NCBI GenBank assembly: GCA_947630775.1
Contig: CANRIY010000118.1
Span: 1-5,004, forward strand
DNA from: an uncultured Clostridia bacterium
GTDB taxonomy: Bacteria > Bacillota > Clostridia > Christensenellales > Borkfalkiaceae
Length of the DNA stretch: 5,004 bases
Reading direction: 5' to 3'
The notes below the pieces were generated by a model. That model worked only from the letters and a program-made list of their open reading frames with translations, made no database searches and was not told the origin of the DNA. Positions 1 to 5,004 of this stretch are shown here, in pieces. Both the position numbers and the translations under genes were made by a program. How positions within the stretch are numbered: position 1 is the stretch's first letter; every line of letters starts with the position of its first letter.

Positions 1-2205
1 ACCACGCTGTACAGCGGGGCGGAAGTGCCCGACGCTTCGGCGGGCGAGACGGGAGATCTCTATCTCGACACGAAGAGCGGCGTGCTTTACCAAAAGGGAG
101 AATCCCTTTGGAGCATCGTCGTGACGCTCAGGGGCGAAAAGGGCCGCGACGGCGTCATGTGGTTCTCGGGCGAGACCGATCCCGACAAGCTCCCCGAAGG
201 CGATCTGACCCTCACGGGCGCCCAAAAAGGTGACTTCTATCTGAACACGAAGGAATTTACCGTCTGGCAGCTTCAGGCGGACAAGACCTGGAAGAATTTC
301 GGGACCATCAAAGGGGGAGAAGCTCCTCGCGGAACGTTATGGTTTATGGGAACTACGGAGCCGGGCGGTGCCGATCTTTCCGATGTGAGGGAGGGGGATT
401 TCTATTTCCGCAGCGCATACATCGACGATGAGGCAAAGGCGGAAAAATATCAAATTTATCATTTTGAGAGCGGCAGATGGGCCGTCAAGGTCTCGGTCAT
501 CATCAAGGATCTCTCTGCGTTCTACGGAGCGGACGGGACTTCGCATTTCAGCGACAACGGCCGTACGGTCACGGTCACGGGCGTGGCCGAAGGCGTGACG
601 GATCTCACGATCCCCGGGGAACTCAACGGGAAACCCGTCGCAATCGGCGAGGGCGCATTTGCAAGCAGTTCTCTTCGGTCGGTCACAATCGAAGAAGGTG
701 TGACTTCCGTCGGAAAGAATGCCTTTAAGAACTGTACCGGTCTTACGGACGTCACTTGGAATGCGGTAAACGGCGGGAATCAAGCGGCGTCATCATCATC
801 GCAATCAATATTCGCAGGCTGTTCCGCTTTGGAGTCTGTCACGTTTGGGGAAAACGTGGAAATGATTCCCAAGTATGCATTCTCTGGTTGCAGCGACCTC
901 AAAAACGTTACATTCAATGATAAATTGACCACGATCGGGTACAATGCGTTCAGAGGATGCTCAAATCTTTTAGACGTAACGCTTCCGGAAAGCCTGACCA
1001 CAATAGAGGATTGGGCATTTTACGCTTGCAAGGCGCTTACGGAGATCACGATCCCCGCGAATGTAAGCAGATTAGGAAGTAATGCATTTGATGGTTGCGA
1101 TCATATCACAAGCGTAACGATCGATTCGGGGAGCCAATTAAAAGAACTGGCAAACATCGGCGTTTATACATTTGAGAATTGCACATCGCTTAGCCGGGTT
1201 TCAATCGGCGAAGGCGTGGGCGCGATCGGGAAGCGGATGTTCTATAAGTGCACTGCGCTTCAATCCATCACGATCCCCGATGGCGTGGAAGAGATCGGAG
1301 AACTTGCGTTCAGCGGAAGCGGGCTTACGGAAATTACGATCGGAAGCGGCGTTCAAACGATAGGCATCAACGCGTTCCAAAACTGCACAAGCCTTGCAAG
1401 CGTTACGTTCGGAAAGAGCGTTTCATCCATCGGAAGTTCGGCGTTTGACGGCTGTTCCGCGCTTGCCACGATGAATGTTGACGGCGAGAACGGGACGTTC
1501 AGGGCAGAACAGAATTGCGTCATTGAAAAAGATACAAATCGTTTGGTATTGGGCTGCAAGAGCAGTGTGATTCCCGCGGGCGTCGTGTCGATCGGAGCAA
1601 AAGCATTCTATAAAACCGAAATCGCAGATGTTACGATCCCGACGAGCGTGACTGCGATCGAAGAGTCGGCGTTTGAAGAGTGCAAATCACTTACAACATT
1701 AAGTTTTGCTTCGGATAGTAAGTTGGCCGAGATCGGGAAGAAGGCATTTGTAAACTGCGAGAACCTCGGAGGGGACATCGTCATTCCCGATAGCGTCACG
1801 ACGGTTGGAAGCCAAGCGTTCTCGGGGTGCAAAAATCTTACGGGAGTGACGCTCGGCAAAGGCATCACGATCATTGCCGACAGTATATTTAACGGCTGCA
1901 CAAGCCTTGCGAGTGTAACGCTCGGCGGCGACGTGCAGTCGATCGGCGATTATGCATTTGATTCTTGCGCATTTACAAGTATTACGCTCCCCGCAAGCGT
2001 GACAAGTATTTCAAAGAGTGCGTTTCATGCTTGTAATTCGCTTGCGAGCATAACGTTTGGCGGGACGACGGAACAATGGAAGGCATTGGAAGAGGCCACA
2101 AATTTCATTACGTCCTACTTAAAAACGACGACCGTCACAGTGACTTGCACGGCTGAGGAAGGCGGCGGCGGATTGACCTATGTGAACGGCGTTTTGCAGG
2201 GATAA
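1..2205 (+). CDS. BspA-type leucine-rich-repeat surface protein with N-terminal collagen-associated modules (5' partial)
   Basis: The frame is open from the first base to a TAA at 2203-2205, giving 734 visible residues, so the true start and any signal peptide lie upstream. Residues 3-170 form three tandem modules of the pattern W/Y-F-x-G ... G-D-(L/F)-Y ... W, with a collagen-like Gly-X-Y scrap (GEKGRDG, residues 45-51) between the first two. Residues 215-687 are about 19 units of the Treponema/BspA LRR (LRR_5) type, with the repeated signature I-G-x-x-A-F-x-x-C-x-x-L-x-x-V-T-(I/F/L). A non-LRR island interrupts the array at residues 495-533. After the last unit comes the usual EQWKAL-type cap, a TVTVTCT strand, a GGGG linker and the C-terminus TYVNGVLQG. 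Proteins of this family are normally exported and act in adhesion or matrix binding; that role is inferred here. I see no LPXTG motif, C-terminal membrane helix or cell-wall repeat, so its attachment to the cell is unexplained. It ends at a strong terminator and is not co-transcribed with the next gene. Confidence 0.9.
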   Translation, partial: TTLYSGAEVPDASAGETGDLYLDTKSGVLYQKGESLWSIVVTLRGEKGRDGVMWFSGETDPDKLPEGDLTLTGAQKGDFYLNTKEFTVWQLQADKTWKNFGTIKGGEAPRGTLWFMGTTEPGGADLSDVREGDFYFRSAYIDDEAKAEKYQIYHFESGRWAVKVSVIIKDLSAFYGADGTSHFSDNGRTVTVTGVAEGVTDLTIPGELNGKPVAIGEGAFASSSLRSVTIEEGVTSVGKNAFKNCTGLTDVTWNAVNGGNQAASSSSQSIFAGCSALESVTFGENVEMIPKYAFSGCSDLKNVTFNDKLTTIGYNAFRGCSNLLDVTLPESLTTIEDWAFYACKALTEITIPANVSRLGSNAFDGCDHITSVTIDSGSQLKELANIGVYTFENCTSLSRVSIGEGVGAIGKRMFYKCTALQSITIPDGVEEIGELAFSGSGLTEITIGSGVQTIGINAFQNCTSLASVTFGKSVSSIGSSAFDGCSALATMNVDGENGTFRAEQNCVIEKDTNRLVLGCKSSVIPAGVVSIGAKAFYKTEIADVTIPTSVTAIEESAFEECKSLTTLSFASDSKLAEIGKKAFVNCENLGGDIVIPDSVTTVGSQAFSGCKNLTGVTLGKGITIIADSIFNGCTSLASVTLGGDVQSIGDYAFDSCAFTSITLPASVTSISKSAFHACNSLASITFGGTTEQWKALEEATNFITSYLKTTTVTVTCTAEEGGGGLTYVNGVLQG
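7..504 (+). repeat. Three tandem W/GD-Y/W modules in the surface protein
   Basis: Three diverged copies can be aligned within the protein. Copy 1 runs from TLYSG (residue 2/3) through GDLYLDTKSGVLYQ to W37. Copy 2 runs from MWFSG (53-57) through GDFYLNTKEFTVWQ to W97. Copy 3 runs from LWFMG (113-117) through GDFYF to W160. Each begins with an aromatic-x-G plus a short Pro/Glu/Asp-rich loop, has a central G-D-aromatic-Y strand, and closes on a Trp before a Gly-rich linker (RGEKGRDG, KGGEAPRG). Similar short beta modules are known to me next to collagen-like Gly-X-Y stretches in surface proteins and phage-tail-like fibres. More copies probably lie upstream of the window. Their function (stalk, spacer or trimerisation) is inference. 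Confidence 0.7.
643..2061 (+). repeat. BspA/LRR_5 leucine-rich-repeat array, about 19 units
   Basis: The units run about 21-26 residues each, from IGEGAF (residue 215) to the last unit, ISKSAFHACNSLASITFGG. Conserved positions are a leading I/V-G, an A-F pair, a Cys in most units (NC, GC, KC, AC), then a Leu and an ITI/VTF strand. Irregular units: the second carries an NGGNQAASSSSQS insertion; the tenth lacks the Cys (SGSGL); the twelfth leads into the island at 495-533. At DNA level the copies have diverged, but some exact blocks remain, for example the same 15 bases at 1383-1397 and 1896-1910, and the same 13 bases at 1045-1057 and 1267-1279. Both pairs are spaced by a multiple of three. 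Confidence 0.88.
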
Positions 2206-2247
2206 GCTCACAGACGGGTAAACTCCTTGCCCGTAAATATTCACACG

Positions 2248-2279
2248 ACAAAAAAGAGAGGTTTGCCTCTCTTTTTTGT
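2248..2279 (+). terminator. Rho-independent terminator of the LRR surface gene
   Basis: A perfect 14-bp inverted repeat (2248-2261 and 2266-2279) closes on a 4-base TTTG loop. The core is AGAGAGG/CCTCTCT, flanked by an A6 tract on the left and a T6 tract on the right. It begins 42 bases after the stop codon at 2205. The matching A-tract means it could also stop transcription arriving on the other strand. Confidence 0.92.
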
Positions 2280-2290
2280 ATGCCGCCCGA

Positions 2291-2513
2291 TTTCAAATGG
2301 GGCAAAGGGGGGCCTCGGCGCCCCTCATAGGGGGAGCCAAGGGGTGGCCTCATCCCGAGCGAAGCGAGCGGATCTCATAGACCCACGGGCGTCCGTACTT
2401 ACGAGGGGATTCACTCGCCCCTTACGGGGCTCGGAATGAGGGACGTCCTCACCATGCGCCGTCCGAAGCAAGGGTGCCGAGGGGCGGACGCTTTTGCTTG
2501 CCATAGTTTGAAA
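2291..2513. repeat. Gene-free intergenic stretch rich in inverted repeats (possible MITE-like remnant)
   Basis: The 327-base gap between the LRR gene and the phosphoesterase contains no ORF with recognisable protein features. Between terminator and promoter it is packed with inverted repeats. TTTCAAA at 2291-2297 is mirrored by TTTGAAA at 2507-2513. A 13-base pair at 2348-2360 and 2429-2441 (CCTCATCCCGAGC against GCTCGGAATGAGG) matches at 12 of 13 positions. There are small hairpins GCCCC-TTAC-GGGGC (2417-2430) and CCCC-TCATA-GGGG (2321-2333), and CGTCCG/CGGACG (2460-2465, 2485-2490). The TCATyCCGAGC...GAATGA style resembles short palindromic repeats scattered between genes in many Clostridia. 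No clear target-site duplication is visible, so the boundaries are uncertain. Confidence 0.5.
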
Positions 2514-2526
2514 AATGTGCTATAAT
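2498..2526 (+). promoter_or_regulatory. Sigma-A-type extended -10 promoter of the metallophosphoesterase
   Basis: TTGCCA (2498-2503, five of six matches to the -35 consensus) is followed by a 17-base spacer and a perfect TATAAT (2521-2526). The TG at 2518-2519 one base upstream adds the extended -10 element. The last T of the -10 lies six bases before the ATG at 2533, so the predicted transcription start falls on or within a base or two of the start codon. Confidence 0.8.
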
Positions 2527-2532
2527 CCCCGT

Positions 2533-3228
2533 ATGAAGGTCTGGGCGATCAGCGATCTGCACCTTTCCGGGCTCTCGAATAAGCCGATGGACGTATTCGG
2601 TCCCGATTGGGAGGGGCATTTCGAAAAAATTCAAGCCGACTGGCGGGAAAAGGTCGGCGGGGACGACGTCGTTCTCATCGGCGGAGACACCTCGTGGGGC
2701 ATGAAGCTCAGCGAGGGCATGTACGATGTGAATTCTCTTTCTGCGCTCCCCGGGAAAAAGGTGTTCGTCCGCGGCAACCACGATTATTGGTGGAACGGCA
2801 TCACAAAACTCCGTGCGCTCCGCCCCGATCCCGGCTTTTATTTCCTGCAAAACGACTGTGTGAAGTTCGGAAACGTCGTCATTGCGGGCTCCCGCGGCTG
2901 GACATGCCCCGGCAGCGCCGATTTTACCGAACACGACATGACGCTCTACAAGCGGGAAGCGGAGCGCTTCCGCCTCGCCTTTCAGGAAGTGAAAAAGGTG
3001 CGTATGGAGAATGATATTCTCATCGTTCTCATCCATTTTCCGCCCATGGGGCTCAAAAAAGAGGATACGCTCTTTACGGAGCTGTTCAAGGAAAACGGCG
3101 TCGATAAGGTCGTGTTCGGGCACTTGCACGGAAGCGTATATTTTCCGCTCAGGACGGAACAGGACGGCATCGAATACTTTCTGACCTCTTGCGACAAGAC
3201 CCGTTTCTCCCTCACGCGGATTTTATGA
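2533..3228 (+). CDS. Calcineurin-like metallophosphoesterase
   Basis: This is a 231-residue cytosolic protein of the dinuclear-metal calcineurin-like phosphoesterase fold. All metal-binding signatures are visible: D8-L-H10 near the N-terminus, G-G-D52-T, G-N82-H83-D84, the isolated H168 in LIHFPP, and G-H197-L-H199-G. It looks complete and intact. The overall pattern (SDLHLSG start, KPMDVFGP, GDTSWGMKL, GNHDYWW, SRGWTCPG, YFLTSCD end) matches the conserved bacterial single-domain group I associate with COG1768. Its physiological substrate is not known to me, so 'phosphohydrolase' is as far as the sequence allows. I chose the ATG at 2533 because family members start with MK-x-x-AISDLHLS right at the first strand. 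The in-frame ATG at 2515 would put the TATAAT box inside the coding sequence. There is no Shine-Dalgarno sequence before either ATG. It has its own promoter and terminator and so is probably monocistronic. Confidence 0.93.
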   Translation: MKVWAISDLHLSGLSNKPMDVFGPDWEGHFEKIQADWREKVGGDDVVLIGGDTSWGMKLSEGMYDVNSLSALPGKKVFVRGNHDYWWNGITKLRALRPDPGFYFLQNDCVKFGNVVIAGSRGWTCPGSADFTEHDMTLYKREAERFRLAFQEVKKVRMENDILIVLIHFPPMGLKKEDTLFTELFKENGVDKVVFGHLHGSVYFPLRTEQDGIEYFLTSCDKTRFSLTRIL

Positions 3229-3237
3229 AAAAAGATC

Positions 3238-3263
3238 AAAGCTCCCCCCAAGGGGGAGTTTTT
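3238..3263 (+). terminator. Rho-independent terminator of the metallophosphoesterase
   Basis: CTCCCCC (3242-3248) pairs perfectly with GGGGGAG (3252-3258) across a CAA loop. The stem can be extended by a G-T pair and three A-T pairs. A T5 tract follows at 3259-3263. It starts ten bases after the TGA (3226-3228) and separates this gene from the ATPase. Confidence 0.9.
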
Positions 3264-3292
3264 GCATATTTGTTGCGGGCGGCTCATACGCT
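3262..3292 (+). promoter_or_regulatory. Candidate promoter of the P-type ATPase
   Basis: A -10-like TACGCT (3287-3292, the TAnnnT pattern) ends six bases before the ATG at 3299, the same spacing as in the phosphoesterase promoter. The best -35 candidate is TTGCAT (3262-3267), but the spacer is 19 bases, longer than ideal, and it overlaps the T-tract of the preceding terminator. A promoter must lie in the roughly 35 bases between terminator and start codon unless transcription reads through, which is the main support for this weak match. Confidence 0.4.
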
Positions 3293-3301
3293 ATCCGTAT
3301 G
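3285..3301. repeat. Short inverted repeat overlapping the ATPase start codon
   Basis: CATACG (3285-3290) and CGTATG (3296-3301) are perfect inverted copies separated by five bases. The right half includes the ATG, and the left half overlaps the candidate -10 box. It could be an operator half-site pair or a small hairpin hiding the start codon. At 6 bp per arm it could also be chance. Confidence 0.3.
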
Positions 3302-5004
3302 GAACAGTACGCCCGTCCGCTTCAGACGGTGCTCCGTGAGATCGGGAGCGCCGAAGAGGGGCTCAGCCTCGAGGAAGCGGCAAAGAGATTGCAGGAAAAC
3401 GGAAAAAATGTCTTGAAAGAGGGGAAAAAGAAGAGCAAACTTGCCCTCTTTTTTGCACAATTCAAAGATCTCATGACCCTGATCCTCATCGCCGCGGCCT
3501 GCCTTTCGGGGGCGCTCGCATATCTCACGGGGGACACGGGCGAGGTCGTCGATACGGCGATCTTGCTCTTCATCATCCTGCTCAACGCCCTTGTGGGGTT
3601 TTTGCAGCAATACCGTGCAGATGCGGCGATCGAGCATCTCAAGGCGCTGTCGGGAAGCGTCGCAAAGGTCGTGCGGGAGGGGAAACTCCTCACGGTCGGT
3701 GCGGAAGAGCTCGCCGTCGGCGATGTCATCGAACTTTCGGAGGGAGACCGCGTGCCCGCGGACTGCCGCATTCTCTCCTCAGACGACTTCCGCGTGGACG
3801 AATCCGCGCTGACGGGGGAGAGCCTTCCCGTCAAAAAGTACGACTGCGTCGTGTCCTCTTCCGCCCTCTCCGCCCGCACGAATACGGCGCATATGGGGAC
3901 CTTTTGCGTGCGGGGCAACGCGCGCTGCGTCGTCGTCGGGACGGGCATGGACACCGAGATGGGCAAGATCGCCGATCTGCTCGAAAACAGCGCCCCCGCG
4001 CCGACCCCGCTCGACAAGACGGTGACTAAGCTCGGGAAGATCGTCACTGCCTCAGTTTTTGCGGTGGCCGCCGTCCTCTTCCTTGCGGGCATGCTCGCGG
4101 GAAGGGTCTCCTTCCTGCAGAACGTGATGAACGCCGTGGCGATCGCCGTCGCCGCGATCCCCGAGGGCATGGGGGCGGTCGTGACCGTGATCCTTGCCAT
4201 GGGGGTGCGGCGGATGGCTTCCGCACGCGCCGTCGTGAGAAAGCTCGCCGCGGTGGAGACGCTCGGGAGCTGTTCCGTCATCTGTTCGGACAAGACGGGC
4301 ACGCTCACAAAGAATAAAATGACCGTCGAGGAGATCGCAACGGATTGCTCCTCGGCGGAAACCTATGCGGGGACGGAAGGGCAGAAGCGGCTTCTTGCCT
4401 GCATGCGTGCCTGCCATACTGTCAAGGGAACGGCGGGAAATTATACGGGAGACCCCACCGAGATCGCCCTCGTGGAGTACGCCGACCGCTTCCATGTGCC
4501 TTTTTCGGGGGAGAGGGTCGGCGTCACGCCCTTCACCTCGGAGCGGCGAATGATGAGCGTCCTCGTAAAAAAAGAGGGCGAAGTCCGTCTCTATGCCAAA
4601 GGCGGCACGGAGACGATCCTCGGAAAATGTGATAAAATTTTAACGCCGCATGGCGTCCGTCCGCTCACGGGAGAGGATAAAGGGCGGATCGCGGCGCGGG
4701 AGCGGGAGTTTTCTTCCCGTGCCATGCGGGTGCTCGCCTTTGCGGAGGGGGAGCGCGAGGAGCGCGGGCTCCTCTTTTTGGGGCTCGCCGCCATGCTCGA
4801 CCCGCCCAAGGAAGGGGCGAAAGAGGCGGTTGCGGCATGCAAGCGGGCGGGCGTCAAGACGGTGATGATCACGGGGGATTCCCCCGAAACGGCGTTTGCG
4901 ATCGCTTCCCGCCTCGGAATTGCCGAACGGCGGAGCGAGGTCGTCACGGGGGAAGAAATGGACGCGCTCGGCGAGCGGTACGCCGCGCAGGCAAAGGAGT
5001 ATTC
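3299..5004 (+). CDS. P-type (P2, Ca2+-ATPase-like) cation-transporting ATPase, 3' partial
   Basis: The frame is open from ATG 3299 to the window end, giving 568 residues of a protein usually near 850-900. It is a membrane pump that uses ATP through an aspartyl-phosphate. In order: an N-terminal cation-ATPase domain (EEGLSLEEAAKRLQENG, residues 19-35); M1 (about 57-76) and M2 (about 84-103); actuator domain with T172-G-E-S; M3 (about 248-268) and M4 (about 275-300) with VAAIPEG (284-290); phosphorylation site D331-K-T-G-T; the nucleotide-binding domain with F412 and K434-G-G; then D501-P-P and T525-G-D. The GDGVNDA hinge and M5-M10 are off the edge. VAAIPEG matches the Ca2+-site motif of SERCA/PMR1-type pumps, so calcium export is likely, though other divalent cations cannot be excluded. 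No in-frame alternative start exists between the upstream terminator and 3299, and there is no Shine-Dalgarno sequence. It does not share a transcript with the phosphoesterase unless there is read-through. Confidence 0.93.
   Translation, partial: MEQYARPLQTVLREIGSAEEGLSLEEAAKRLQENGKNVLKEGKKKSKLALFFAQFKDLMTLILIAAACLSGALAYLTGDTGEVVDTAILLFIILLNALVGFLQQYRADAAIEHLKALSGSVAKVVREGKLLTVGAEELAVGDVIELSEGDRVPADCRILSSDDFRVDESALTGESLPVKKYDCVVSSSALSARTNTAHMGTFCVRGNARCVVVGTGMDTEMGKIADLLENSAPAPTPLDKTVTKLGKIVTASVFAVAAVLFLAGMLAGRVSFLQNVMNAVAIAVAAIPEGMGAVVTVILAMGVRRMASARAVVRKLAAVETLGSCSVICSDKTGTLTKNKMTVEEIATDCSSAETYAGTEGQKRLLACMRACHTVKGTAGNYTGDPTEIALVEYADRFHVPFSGERVGVTPFTSERRMMSVLVKKEGEVRLYAKGGTETILGKCDKILTPHGVRPLTGEDKGRIAAREREFSSRAMRVLAFAEGEREERGLLFLGLAAMLDPPKEGAKEAVAACKRAGVKTVMITGDSPETAFAIASRLGIAERRSEVVTGEEMDALGERYAAQAKEY

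Noticed and set aside
643..2061. Regular short repeats as a possible CRISPR array
   Set aside because: The periodicity is that of LRR codons in one open frame, and copies are diverged at DNA level rather than identical.
25..2205. GTG at base 25 as the start of the LRR protein
   Set aside because: The frame is open to base 1, and the first W/GD-Y/W module already begins before this codon, so the gene continues upstream of the window.
2227..2439. Small ORFs in the intergenic region on both strands (2227-2439 + and 2135-2353 -)
   Set aside because: They run across the terminator hairpin and inverted repeats, and give compositionally odd, Arg/Gly-rich products without a ribosome-binding site.
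2460..2499. CGTCCG/CGGACG hairpin followed by CTTTTGCTT as a terminator
   Set aside because: The stem is only 6 bp with a 19-base loop, the T-tract is short, and no gene ends just upstream; it fits better as part of the repeat-rich stretch.
2515..2532. ATG at 2515 as the phosphoesterase start (adding MCYNPR)
   Set aside because: It would place the TATAAT box inside the coding sequence, has no ribosome-binding site, and adds residues before the conserved family N-terminus.
2449..3129. Antisense ORF of 226 codons opposite the metallophosphoesterase
   Set aside because: It overlaps a gene with all catalytic motifs intact on the + strand, and shows no family features of its own.
3322..4308. Antisense ORF of 328 codons on the minus strand opposite the ATPase
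   Set aside because: Its translation is Ser/Thr/Ala/Arg-rich with no recognisable motif, and the + strand frame encodes an unmistakable P-type ATPase; this is a codon-bias shadow.

Overview
The window (about 5 kb, mid-50s % GC by eye) carries three protein genes, all on the + strand, in separate transcription units. Two are cut by the window edges. The mix of a BspA-type leucine-rich-repeat surface protein, a single-domain metallophosphoesterase and a Ca2+-type P-type ATPase, with compact intergenic gaps and strong GC-hairpin/T-tract terminators, suggests a Bacillota genome. A gut-type, uncultured Clostridia lineage is my best guess. This rests on gene style and intergenic repeat style, not on a marker gene.

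Layout. Bases 1-2205 hold the 3' part of a large secreted or surface protein: three W/GD-Y/W modules with a scrap of collagen-like Gly-X-Y sequence, then about 19 BspA-type LRR units and a short Gly-rich tail. A near-perfect 14-bp terminator hairpin follows (2248-2279). Bases 2280-2497 hold no credible gene but a dense set of inverted repeats that looks like a degenerate MITE-like or intergenic repeat element. A consensus-like extended -10 promoter (2498-2526) then drives a 231-residue metallophosphoesterase (2533-3228), which ends in its own terminator (3238-3263). About 35 bases further on, a P-type ATPase begins (3299) and runs off the right edge. Its M1-M4 membrane segments, actuator domain, phosphorylation site and nucleotide-binding domain are present. 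M5 onwards is beyond the window.

The most interesting point is regulatory. Both complete gene starts lack a Shine-Dalgarno sequence. Both have a TAnnnT -10-like hexamer ending exactly six bases before the ATG, and both share CCGTATG at the start codon. This is the geometry of leaderless mRNAs, where transcription starts on or next to the A of the ATG. It is strong for the phosphoesterase (TTGCCA, 17-bp spacer, TGCTATAAT) and weaker for the ATPase. I see no evidence that the three genes work in one pathway. I found no CRISPR array, tRNA, rRNA, transposase or defence system here, and no clearly new multi-gene system.
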